From positions 1-44,540 of the forward strand of contig NZ_KB892761.1 of NCBI RefSeq assembly GCF_000373925.1: 44,540 nucleotides of DNA. Direction: 5' to 3'. The first letter of the stretch is position 1. Each line of letters starts with the position of its first letter. This DNA is from Actinopolymorpha alba DSM 45243 (GTDB taxonomy: Bacteria; Actinomycetota; Actinomycetes; Propionibacteriales; Actinopolymorphaceae). Under the pieces are notes generated by a model that was given only the letters and a program-made list of their open reading frames with translations, was not told the origin of the DNA and made no database searches. A program made the position numbers and the translations under genes. This document shows positions 24,470 through 32,588 of this stretch, piece by piece.

Positions 24470-25921
24470 TCAACCCTTGCTTGCCAGGCGTTCGGCGGCC
24501 GCGTGGTATTCCGCCGCGACGGCGGCGAAGGTACGCCGTGGCTGATCGGGCACGATGAGATCGATCGCGACCAGCGGCACGCCGTGGCTCCTGGTCAGAG
24601 TCCAGCCCGCGCGGCTTTCGAAACCAGGGTTGTCGACCGTGAACCCGATCGTCTCGATGTGGTCGAAGCCGGTGTCGACCGGAAAGACCTCTCCACCGCC
24701 GCGATATTCGTACAGCCGGAAAGCGAGTTTGGCGCTGCTCTTGCCACGCAGCCTGCTCGTCACGTCAAGCGGGCCGTGCAGCGTCGAGCACTGCTGCCAC
24801 AGTGGGAATCCGTACGGCACGGCGACGTCTTCGGACCACACGACCTCATCGTCGATCAGCACCTGCTTCAGGTGCTTGCCAGGAGTTCCGAACTTCGAGC
24901 TGAAGACGTCGTTGTGCCAGAAGGAGAGTTCGTATCTCGCGGCGTCGGGGTCGACCCGCACGATCTGGGCCGCCTCGGCGTACGCGCCCTCCTCAGTGGA
25001 TATCGGTGGGACCAGGAAGCTGAGCCGGCCGTTGCCGTACATCGCCTTGTTGTGCGAGGAGATCGTCGGTGCGTCGTCGAGTTGGAGACCGTACGCCGTC
25101 ACACCGGCGATCCGGCCGTCTCGGGCATACTCCAGGCCCGTCCGGACCGCGGCGGCGCTGTAGTCGTCGGTCGGCTCGTACCACGCGTCCAGGAAACGTC
25201 CCGTGTAGACGAGAAGTACGACGTCGAGGTCGTGGGGTGCGACGGCCGCGCGGATGTCGTCGAGGCACTGGCCGACGCTCCCGGCCACCTGGGTGTTGAG
25301 GTTGTGGCCGTCGAGGAACGGATAGAGCACGAGATCGAGGTGCGGTCCGTACTTCGCCAGGAACTCCGCGTTTGTTGCCGCGTGGTAGTAGGTGCACAGG
25401 TAGAACGCGAGCTCGGGATTGATGTCGCGGGAGATCTTCCGCATGTGCGCGACGTACTCGGTGGTGAACGTGTCCTGGTTGAACTCGAAGTCGTCGATGC
25501 CCCACGCCTTGACGTTCGGGTGTTCCAGCGAGAGTTCCGCGCAGGCGCGGGACCAGGCGAGATAGTCCATGACGTAAGGCCGCGAGGCACGGCCGCCCGC
25601 GCGGTCGGTTTCGCTCGGGGGGACGAGGTAGATCCAGACGTCGATTCCGGCCTCGGCCGCCGCCGGGGCGAACTCGAGTCGCAGGTCATCCCAGTCGGTG
25701 GGGGAATCCCAGATGCCATAGATATAGGTGTTGGCGCCGAGTTCCTTGAGCCTGCCAATGAGGGCGGGCGTGTCGAGGTGCCGATATCCGTCCTCGCGGG
25801 GCGAAGCCTCCCGTAGGGCCGCACCAACGGTGTTGCCCCCGCACTGGGTGGCGCGGATGCCGCCCGGCGGGATCAGATTGCTCGGGCGGTGCCGGCCTGC
25901 CGTGGCTGTCCCGGTCGTCAT
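24470..25921 (-). CDS. Unrecognised 483-aa protein, probable TIM barrel plus beta-sandwich
   Basis: A complete frame with good actinobacterial codon use; ATG 25921 preceded on its strand by AAAGGGA. I do not recognise the family. The first about 290 residues alternate strands and helices like a (beta/alpha)8 barrel: LKELGANTYIYGIWDS, AGIDVWIYLVPPSE, VKAWGIDDFEFNQ (D143, D144, E146), LAFYLCTYYH, LDLVLYPFLD, LDVVLLVYTGR and IAGVTAYGLQL. An acidic cluster at the end of a strand is typical of retaining or inverting glycosidases, but this is only resemblance. Residues about 300-465 look like a jelly-roll with many Trp/Tyr strands. No signal peptide, so cytosolic. It is divergent from the importer operon (302 bases) and so likely controlled with it. 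Confidence 0.7.
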   Translation of the reverse strand: MTTGTATAGRHRPSNLIPPGGIRATQCGGNTVGAALREASPREDGYRHLDTPALIGRLKELGANTYIYGIWDSPTDWDDLRLEFAPAAAEAGIDVWIYLVPPSETDRAGGRASRPYVMDYLAWSRACAELSLEHPNVKAWGIDDFEFNQDTFTTEYVAHMRKISRDINPELAFYLCTYYHAATNAEFLAKYGPHLDLVLYPFLDGHNLNTQVAGSVGQCLDDIRAAVAPHDLDVVLLVYTGRFLDAWYEPTDDYSAAAVRTGLEYARDGRIAGVTAYGLQLDDAPTISSHNKAMYGNGRLSFLVPPISTEEGAYAEAAQIVRVDPDAARYELSFWHNDVFSSKFGTPGKHLKQVLIDDEVVWSEDVAVPYGFPLWQQCSTLHGPLDVTSRLRGKSSAKLAFRLYEYRGGGEVFPVDTGFDHIETIGFTVDNPGFESRAGWTLTRSHGVPLVAIDLIVPDQPRRTFAAVAAEYHAAAERLASKG

Positions 25922-26223
25922 GACGTCCCTTTCGAAGCTGTCGTGGACACGAGGGGCGCGAAGGCGTTGCCGGGAGCCGTAGCCAGCTGGTGACGAAGCC
26001 GTAACCGGCAGGGGCTGGGCACGCGACCGCGATCACGCTACTATCTCTTATCTCGTAGATATGTCTCCATTCTCGAATATCTTTCGTTCTCGTCAAGGCC
26101 TCTTGCGGCCGAGATGAGACGGGCCCGGTGGGCAGCACTTCGGGGGCTCTGGGCGACCTGGCGATGGTGGCGCACCTGTGCCGCGTGATGCGGCGCGGTC
26201 GCCGGCGACGAGGAGGGCTGGAA
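25922..26223. promoter_or_regulatory. Divergent intergenic region with AT-rich regulatory core
   Basis: The 302 bases between the minus-strand 483-aa gene and the binding-protein gene contain a markedly AT-rich core at 26038-26100. It holds an inverted repeat TATCT-CGT-AGATA (26049-26061) and TCGAATATC (26082-26090), a motif also found in reverse in the 18570 promoter region (TTGAATATC). Promoters for both directions must lie here, but no pair of boxes stands out enough to be named. The part from 26110 to 26210 is GC-rich and shows nothing further until the ribosome site AGGAGGG (26211-26217). Confidence 0.45.
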
Positions 26224-28191
26224 GTGGCCTCGAATTTCTCTCGCAGGGATCTCATGAAGGTCGGTGGTGGCGCCCTGGTGGGCGGCACGATGCTGAGTGC
26301 GTGTTCGTTCCTCTCCACCGATCCGAAGAAGAAGGCGGGTCCGTCCAAGGCAGCGTCAGGTGCGAAGGAAGCGCCGATGCTGGCGGAGCAGGTGAAGGCC
26401 GGCAAGCTTTCGCCGCTGGCCGAGCGGATCCCGAAGAAGCCGATGGTGGTGAAACCGCTCCAAGGGCCGGGAGTCTATGGCGGGATGCTCCAGCGGGCCC
26501 AGATCGACCGCAACTTCAGCAGCAACCAGTACATGACCTGGGCGTCGCTGGTCGAATGGACGCCGACGACACCCCCGGAGCCGGGCCCCGGTCTGGCCGA
26601 ATCCTGGGAGATCGAGGACGGCGGGAAGGCCTATGTCTTCCACCTGCGGGACGGCCTGAAATGGTCTGACGGAGAGCCGTTCACCACCGACGACCTGATG
26701 TTCGTGTACGAGAACGTCTACACCAACCCCGAGCACTATCCCGTCTTCCCGACCTGGCTCACCGCCGGCGGCAAGCCCGCGAAGTTCGTGCAGGTCGACA
26801 AGCAGACGATCCGGTTCGAGTTCGCCGCACCGCACGGTCTGCTGCTGAAGTACCTCTGTTTCATGGGAGCGTCAGGGGACCTGCTGCACCCGCGCCACTA
26901 CCTGAAGCAGTTCCACCCGCGGTTTGTCGACAAGACCAAGCTGGCCGCGTTGCTGAAGGAATACAAGGTCGCGACCTGGCAGGACCTCTACGGAAACCGG
27001 CGCAGCATCTGGCTCAACCCCGACTATCCGGTCCTCGGGCCCTGGCGGGTCACCAAGCCGATCTCGGGTTCGGGTAACACCGCGACGGTGGAGCGCAATC
27101 CCTATTACTGGAAGGTCGATCCCGACGGTCGGCAGTTGCCGTACATCGATGGCGCCGTGTTCACGGTGCTTCCGGGAGAGACGCTCGGACTACGGGCATC
27201 CAACGGTCAACTCGACCTGGCCGCATGGGACATCCAGTCGGCGGTGATCCCGCTGCTCATCGAGAACGAAGAGGCCAAGCCCTACAAGGTGTTGCGGTGG
27301 ACGCCGGACGGGATGTTCTCGGCGGTCAACCTCAACCAGAGCCACCCGGACCCGGTGCTTCGCCGGCTCTTCCAGAACGTCGAGTTTCGTGCCGGCCTCT
27401 CGCACGCGATCAACCGGCAGGAGATGAACGACGCTCTGCTGGCCGGCCAGGGCATCATGACCCATCCGTGTGCGCAGCCGGAGGATCCGTACTTCGTCAA
27501 GGGCATGGGTGAGCGCTTCACGGAGTTCGATCTCGACAAGGCCAACGAATATCTCGACAGCGCTGGACTCACCAGACGCGGGAGCGACGGCAGGCGGCTG
27601 CGACCGGACGGCCGGCCGTTGAAGCTGATCGCGACGACGTTCGAGGTGGGTGTCGGTGTCGCGATGGTGGATGTCCTGGAGTACGTACGCCGCTACTGGG
27701 CGAAGGTCGGCATCACCATGTCGATCAAGAACATCTCCAACACGTTGTGGTACCAGCAGATTCCACAAGGCAACTACGACATCGCGGGCTATCCGCCGGC
27801 CGGCTACCTGTGGGACATCGACTCCTTGTGGTACGTCCCGACCAGCGGCCTTACCTACTGGGCACCGAAGTACGGCAACTGGTACGGCGACCCGAAGGGG
27901 AAGTTCTCGATGAAGCCGGAAGGTGAGATCCGGCAGCTCCAGGTGCTCTATGACGAGCTGAAGCAGACCGCCGACGACCAGGCTCGACTCCAGATCGGTC
28001 AGGAGGTCCTCAAGCTCCACGACAAGAACGTCTGGATCATCGGCACGGTCAAGCCGCCGTTCACGCCGGTCGTCGTGAGCGAGGACCTGGGCAACGTCCG
28101 GGAGAAGGCCGTCGCGAGTTTCCGTACGCACTATGAGGCCGCCATGGACCTCTCCCAGCTGTACTTCAAGAATCCTGACCGGCATTCCTGA
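26224..28191 (+). CDS. Dpp/Opp-type ABC substrate-binding protein, Tat-exported lipoprotein
   Basis: A 655-residue SBP_bac_5-family binding protein. GTG 26224 has AGGAGGG six bases before it. The N-terminus carries a twin-arginine motif (FSRRDLMK), a short hydrophobic stretch and a lipobox LSAC with C27, so it should be folded in the cytosol, exported by Tat and lipid-anchored. The body is typical: ESWEIEDGGKAYVFHLRDGLKWSDGEPFTTDDLMF, YWKVDPDGRQLPYIDG and FRAGLSHAINRQEMN. It is longer than simple DppA (about 530), as seen in the oligosaccharide/opine-binding branch. First gene of the importer operon; 21 bases to the permease gene. The ligand is unknown: peptides, oligosaccharides or glycosides are all handled by this family. 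Confidence 0.88.
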   Translation: MASNFSRRDLMKVGGGALVGGTMLSACSFLSTDPKKKAGPSKAASGAKEAPMLAEQVKAGKLSPLAERIPKKPMVVKPLQGPGVYGGMLQRAQIDRNFSSNQYMTWASLVEWTPTTPPEPGPGLAESWEIEDGGKAYVFHLRDGLKWSDGEPFTTDDLMFVYENVYTNPEHYPVFPTWLTAGGKPAKFVQVDKQTIRFEFAAPHGLLLKYLCFMGASGDLLHPRHYLKQFHPRFVDKTKLAALLKEYKVATWQDLYGNRRSIWLNPDYPVLGPWRVTKPISGSGNTATVERNPYYWKVDPDGRQLPYIDGAVFTVLPGETLGLRASNGQLDLAAWDIQSAVIPLLIENEEAKPYKVLRWTPDGMFSAVNLNQSHPDPVLRRLFQNVEFRAGLSHAINRQEMNDALLAGQGIMTHPCAQPEDPYFVKGMGERFTEFDLDKANEYLDSAGLTRRGSDGRRLRPDGRPLKLIATTFEVGVGVAMVDVLEYVRRYWAKVGITMSIKNISNTLWYQQIPQGNYDIAGYPPAGYLWDIDSLWYVPTSGLTYWAPKYGNWYGDPKGKFSMKPEGEIRQLQVLYDELKQTADDQARLQIGQEVLKLHDKNVWIIGTVKPPFTPVVVSEDLGNVREKAVASFRTHYEAAMDLSQLYFKNPDRHS

Positions 28192-28212
28192 CAACAGGGA
28201 GAGGGGAGGAGG

Positions 28213-29205
28213 ATGGGGCTCTATCTACTCCGCCGTGTCCTGGCGATGGTACCGACGGTATTTCTCGTGTCCCTGGTGTCGTTCACGATCATCCAGCTGC
28301 CGCCGGGCGACTTCCTCGACACGGTGGTGGCCAACCTCTCCCAGCAGGGGCAGACGATCGAGCCGGCTCAGTTGGCAGCGCTCCGTCAAAGGTACGCACT
28401 CGATCAGCCCATGGTCGTTCAGTACACCACCTGGATCACCAACATCGTCACCCGTGGCGACTTCGGCCAGTCCATGTTGTATGGCAAGCCGGTCTCGGAG
28501 TTGATCGGTGAGCGTCTTCCGTTGACCCTCGGCCTCGGTGTCTCCGTGTGGTTGTTCGGCTGGGCGATCGCGCTGCCCGCGGGCATCTACTCAGCCGTCC
28601 GTAAGTACTCCCTCGGCGACTACGTGCTGACATCCATGGCCTTCGTCGGGATCGCGGTTCCCGGATTCCTGCTGGCGTTGACGGTGGCCTTCATCCAGTT
28701 CAGGTACTTCGACAAGGCGGTCGGCGGGATGTTCTCGCCGGAGTACGCCGACGCGGCCTGGAATCTCGGGAAACTGTTGGATTTCCTGGACCACCTCTGG
28801 CTCCCGGTGCTGGTGCTGTCGCTTGGCGGGATAGGCGGCACGATCAGGGTGTTGCGGGCCAACCTGTTGGACGAGCTACGCAAGCCGTACGTCGTGACGG
28901 CACGCTCGCGCGGGCTCTCCGAACGCCGGCTGCTGGTCGCCTATCCCGTGCGGGTCGCGCTGAATCCGTTCATCGCCACGGTCGGTTGGCTGATTCCGGC
29001 GTTGTTCGACGGTGAGGTGCTGGTGTCGACCGTCTTGGGACTGGAAACAACTGGCCCACTCCTCCTGCGATCGCTGGAAAGTCAGGACATGTACCTCGCC
29101 GGCAGCATCATCTTCATCGCCTGCGTGCTCACCGTGATCGGCACCCTGATCTCCGACATCCTGCTCGTGCTCGTCGATCCGCGGGTCCGTGCCGGCTATG
29201 CGTAA
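28213..29205 (+). CDS. ABC transporter permease, DppB/OppB type
   Basis: A 330-residue membrane subunit; ATG 28213 follows GGGAGGAGG. The start MGLYLLRRVLAMVPTVFLVSLVSFTIIQLPPGDF is the classic DppB N-terminal anchor, and an extracytoplasmic loop with QRYALDQPMVVQYTTWI follows. The EAA-type coupling loop is ANLLDELRKPYVVTARSRGLSERRLLVAYPVRVALNP. Six membrane segments are expected. It pairs with the permease encoded 12 bases downstream to form the channel. Nothing is truncated. Confidence 0.92.
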   Translation: MGLYLLRRVLAMVPTVFLVSLVSFTIIQLPPGDFLDTVVANLSQQGQTIEPAQLAALRQRYALDQPMVVQYTTWITNIVTRGDFGQSMLYGKPVSELIGERLPLTLGLGVSVWLFGWAIALPAGIYSAVRKYSLGDYVLTSMAFVGIAVPGFLLALTVAFIQFRYFDKAVGGMFSPEYADAAWNLGKLLDFLDHLWLPVLVLSLGGIGGTIRVLRANLLDELRKPYVVTARSRGLSERRLLVAYPVRVALNPFIATVGWLIPALFDGEVLVSTVLGLETTGPLLLRSLESQDMYLAGSIIFIACVLTVIGTLISDILLVLVDPRVRAGYA

Positions 29206-29217
29206 GGAGGGGTGCCT

Positions 29218-30354
29218 GTGAATGACCCTGTGAGTGACCCGGCGAGCGACCCTGTTAGGGACCCGGACAGGGACGAGGAGATCTATGTCGCGCCGCAGTA
29301 CAAGCTGGTGTGGTGGCGCTTCCGCCGGAATCGGCTGGCGGTCGCCGGTCTGGTGGTGCTGGGGTTCCTCTATCTGCTCGCGGCCTTCTGTGAGTTCTGG
29401 GCCCCACACACCCAGGACCACTATCGTGCCGTCTATTCGTACGCACCTCCCCAACGCATCCACGTGTCGTTCGACGGTGGTGTGCACTTCTTCGTGTACG
29501 GCTACAAGTCCCGGCCCGACCCGGAGACGCTGCTGCGGACCTTCACCGTCGACCGGTCCACCCGGGTGCCGTTGCGGTTCTTTCCGCGCGGTGAGACCTA
29601 CCAGTTGTGGGGGTTGTTCGGGACCGACCGGCATTTCTTCGGACCGGTGAAACCAGGGGACCCGATGTATCTGTTCGGGGCTGACGAGCAGGGACGAGAT
29701 CTCTTCTCCAGGCTCATCTACGGCTCGAGGATCTCGATGTCCGTGGGCCTGGTCGGGGTCTTCCTGAGCCTGGCACTCGGCGTGCTCCTCGGCGGTATCT
29801 CCGGCTACCTGGGCGGGATCACCGACAATCTCATCCAGCGATTCATCGAGTTCTTCATGTCGATACCCACCCTGCCGTTGTGGTTGGGTCTCGCCGCCGC
29901 CATCCCGTCCGGGTGGGGACCGATCACGTCGTACTTCGCCATCACGATCATCCTGTCGCTGATGGGCTGGACCGGCCTGGCGCGGGTGGTGCGCTCGCGG
30001 TTCTTCCAGATCCGATCGGAGGATTACGTCCTGGCCGCGGAGCTGGATGGTGTACGCCGGATGCGGATCATCCGGCGGCACATGCTGCCCGCGTTCACCA
30101 GCCACGTGATCGCCTCACTGACCCTTTCGATCCCCGGGATGATCCTGGGCGAGACCGCACTGTCGTTCCTCGGTCTCGGACTCCAGCCTCCAGTCGTGTC
30201 GTGGGGAGTGCTGCTCAACGACGCCCAGAACGTCCGAGTGCTCTCGACCGCGCCGTGGCTGTTGCTGTCCGGGGCCGCGGTCGTCGTCGCGGTGATGGCG
30301 TTGAACTTCGTCGGTGACGGCCTGCGTGATGCCGCCGATCCCTATGAGAGCTGA
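29218..30354 (+). CDS. ABC transporter permease, DppC/OppC type, with acidic DP-repeat N-terminus
   Basis: A 378-residue second permease subunit. GTG 29218 is preferred: AAGGAGG at 29204-29210 leaves a seven-base spacing, while GTG 29212 would be too close. The first 20 residues are a tandem DPVSDPASDPVRDPDRDEE repeat, encoded by repeated GAC-CC units, before the conserved WWRFRRNRLAVAGLVVLGFLYL anchor. An unusually long loop (about residues 65-150, with YAPPQRIHVSFDGGVHFF) follows the first membrane segment and precedes GADEQGRDLFSRLIYGSRIS; this extended loop marks the glycoside/oligosaccharide-type branch. The coupling loop is EDYVLAAELDGVRRMRIIRRHMLP. Complete and in operon with both ATPase genes. 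Confidence 0.9.
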   Translation: MNDPVSDPASDPVRDPDRDEEIYVAPQYKLVWWRFRRNRLAVAGLVVLGFLYLLAAFCEFWAPHTQDHYRAVYSYAPPQRIHVSFDGGVHFFVYGYKSRPDPETLLRTFTVDRSTRVPLRFFPRGETYQLWGLFGTDRHFFGPVKPGDPMYLFGADEQGRDLFSRLIYGSRISMSVGLVGVFLSLALGVLLGGISGYLGGITDNLIQRFIEFFMSIPTLPLWLGLAAAIPSGWGPITSYFAITIILSLMGWTGLARVVRSRFFQIRSEDYVLAAELDGVRRMRIIRRHMLPAFTSHVIASLTLSIPGMILGETALSFLGLGLQPPVVSWGVLLNDAQNVRVLSTAPWLLLSGAAVVVAVMALNFVGDGLRDAADPYES

Positions 30355-30359
30355 GGACA

Positions 30360-31448
30360 ATGGATCCTGCGTTGTTGCGGGTGCGCGGGCTGCGCACACA
30401 TTTCGCGTCGCCGGAGGGCGTGGTCCGCGCCGTGGACGGCGTCGACCTGGTGGTACGCGAAGGCCAGACGCTGTGTGTCGTGGGGGAGTCGGGGTGCGGC
30501 AAGAGCATGACGGCACGTTCGATCCTCCAGCTCGTCGACCCGCCCGGACGGATCGTCGACGGCGAGATCCTCTTCCGGCTGGGCGCGCCAGCTGAACCGC
30601 GGGCCGCGGCGGCCGAGCACGGTGTGGTTGACCTGGCCCGGCTGGATCCGCGCGGTCGTGCGATGCGGCGGATCCGGGGCAAGGAGATCGCGATGATCTT
30701 CCAGGAGCCGATGGTCTCCCTGAGTCCGGTGCACACGATCGGACACCAGATCGCGGAGAACATCCGTACCCACCAGGACGTCTCCAAAAAGGAGGCACGC
30801 GACCGCGCCATCGAGGAGCTGCGCCGGGTGGGCATCCCGCGACCCGAGCACCGGGTGGACGCGTACACCTTCCAGCTCTCAGGTGGCATGCGGCAGCGGG
30901 CGATGATCGCGATGGCGCTAGCCTGCCGTCCCAAACTCCTCATCGCCGACGAGCCGACCACCGCCCTCGACGTCACCACCCAGGCCCAGATCCTCGAACT
31001 CCTGCAGGAGCTCCAGGAACAGCTCGGGATGGCCGTCATGTTCATCACCCACGACCTGGGCGTGGTGGCCGAGATCGCGGATGAGGTCGCGGTCATGTAT
31101 CTCGGCCTGGTGGTGGAGCAATGCGGGGTTGACGAACTCTTCCACGACCCCAGACACCCTTACACCAAAGCACTTCTGGAGTCAGTGCCGACCGCGGGTC
31201 CGCGCGCCAAGCAGCGGTTGACGACGATCACCGGCTCGGTGCCGCATCCCTACCACCGACCGAAGGGCTGTCCGTTCCACACCCGGTGCCGCCAGGCGAT
31301 ACCCGGCGAGTGCGACCACAAGCTTCCGCCGGTCCTTGCCACCGGCACCGCGGACCACCCCGGGAGCCGCGCTGTCCGCTGCCTGCTCTACCAAACTCCG
31401 GCGGACGTCGCGGCCGGCGTCGACACCCTCGGGGAGGTGAGCCGATGA
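30360..31448 (+). CDS. ABC transporter ATPase, DppD/OppD type
   Basis: A 362-residue ATPase subunit, ATG 30360, five bases after the permease stop. Walker A GESGCGKS, Q-loop FQEPMVSLSP, signature LSGGMRQR, Walker B LLIADEPTTALDVT and switch His in THD are complete. The C-terminal oligopeptide-transport domain includes GCPFHTRC and an additional Cys (ECDHKLPP), in the pattern of the iron-sulfur-binding C-terminal motif seen in OppD/DppD proteins. It forms a heterodimer with the next ATPase, whose ATG overlaps its stop by four bases. Confidence 0.92.
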   Translation: MDPALLRVRGLRTHFASPEGVVRAVDGVDLVVREGQTLCVVGESGCGKSMTARSILQLVDPPGRIVDGEILFRLGAPAEPRAAAAEHGVVDLARLDPRGRAMRRIRGKEIAMIFQEPMVSLSPVHTIGHQIAENIRTHQDVSKKEARDRAIEELRRVGIPRPEHRVDAYTFQLSGGMRQRAMIAMALACRPKLLIADEPTTALDVTTQAQILELLQELQEQLGMAVMFITHDLGVVAEIADEVAVMYLGLVVEQCGVDELFHDPRHPYTKALLESVPTAGPRAKQRLTTITGSVPHPYHRPKGCPFHTRCRQAIPGECDHKLPPVLATGTADHPGSRAVRCLLYQTPADVAAGVDTLGEVSR

Positions 31449-32521
31449 CCACGGTCAACGCGGACCGGTCACACACCGACGCACCGTCTGGTGCCGCCAG
31501 CGCCGACGTCCTGCTGCGGATCAGGAACCTCTCCATGCGGTTCCAGCTCTCCAGCGGCTTCCTGGGGCTCACCGGCCGGACGAGTTTCCACGCCGTCCGC
31601 GAGGTCAATCTCAGCATCCGCCGCGGCGAGACCCTCGGCCTCGTCGGCGAGTCCGGTTGCGGCAAGACGACCCTGGGCCGCTGTGTCCTGCGGGCGTACA
31701 AACCGACCCATGGGGAGCTCGCGTACCGCCGTGAGGACGGCACCGTCGTCGACCTCGCCAGGCTCGGGAGGGGCGAGCTGCGGCCGTACCGTCGTGAGAT
31801 CCGGACGGTGTTCCAGGACCCGAACTCCTCGTTGAACCCACGGATGACGTTGCTGCAGATCGTCGGCGAACCCCTCCTGGTCAACGACCTCGCCCGCGGA
31901 GCGGAGCTGAGAGATCGGGTGGCGGAGGTCCTCCGGCTGGTTGGCCTGCGCCCCGAATACATGCGCCGCTATCCCCACGCGTTCTCCGGGGGTGAACGCC
32001 AGCGGATCGGCATCGCCCGTGCGCTGGTCACCCGGCCGCGTCTGGTCGTTGCCGACGAGGCGGTCTCGGCTCTGGACGTGTCCGTACGCAGCCAGATCCT
32101 CAACCTGCTGGAGGATCTGCAGGAACAGCTCGGCCTCACCTACCTCTTCGTCTCCCACGATCTGTCGGTGATCCGGCACCTGTGCGACCGGGTGGCGGTG
32201 ATGTATCTCGGACGGATCGTCGAAGAGGGCGCCACTGACGACCTCTTCACCCGTCCCCGACACCCCTACACGGAGAGCCTTCTGCGCGCACTGCCGCTGC
32301 CTGATCCTCGGCTACGGAGCACCAAGAAGCGCGTGCCCCTGCGGGGGGAGGTGCCTGATCCGGCGTCCCCACCGCCTGGATGTACCTTCCACCCGCGGTG
32401 CCCGTACGCCCAGGGCCGCTGCGCCACCGATGAGCCCGCCCTCATTCCTCTGGGGAGATCGGCCGCCGCGAGGTGCCATTACGCCGACAGCCTGCAGCTT
32501 GCCGGCGTCACCGACAGCTAA
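31445..32521 (+). CDS. ABC transporter ATPase, DppF/OppF type
   Basis: A 358-residue ATPase subunit; ATG 31445 overlaps the previous stop (ATGA). A longer in-frame reading upstream lies inside the previous gene and is rejected. Walker A GESGCGKTT, Q-loop FQDPNSSLNPRM, signature FSGGERQR, Walker B LVVADEAVSALDVS (Ala-Val in place of the common Pro-Thr) and the SHD switch are present, with a C-terminal GCTFHPRCPYAQGRC cluster. As usual for OppF, the sequence between strands mentions a substrate-independent core (RMTLLQIVGEPL). It completes a five-gene importer; the IclR gene follows 67 bases later. Confidence 0.92.
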   Translation: MTTVNADRSHTDAPSGAASADVLLRIRNLSMRFQLSSGFLGLTGRTSFHAVREVNLSIRRGETLGLVGESGCGKTTLGRCVLRAYKPTHGELAYRREDGTVVDLARLGRGELRPYRREIRTVFQDPNSSLNPRMTLLQIVGEPLLVNDLARGAELRDRVAEVLRLVGLRPEYMRRYPHAFSGGERQRIGIARALVTRPRLVVADEAVSALDVSVRSQILNLLEDLQEQLGLTYLFVSHDLSVIRHLCDRVAVMYLGRIVEEGATDDLFTRPRHPYTESLLRALPLPDPRLRSTKKRVPLRGEVPDPASPPPGCTFHPRCPYAQGRCATDEPALIPLGRSAAARCHYADSLQLAGVTDS

Positions 32522-32588
32522 TCTTCGAGATGCTGAAGAAAGGCGGGATCGGATCCGGGGGACCGGAGTGACCAGCGAGGAGGGCCGC

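Noticed and set aside
24467-25816. 449-codon plus-strand frame opposite the 483-aa gene
   Set aside because: The minus-strand frame has a ribosome site, strand-helix periodicity and Trp/Tyr content; the plus frame is Arg/Val/Glu-rich shadow sequence.
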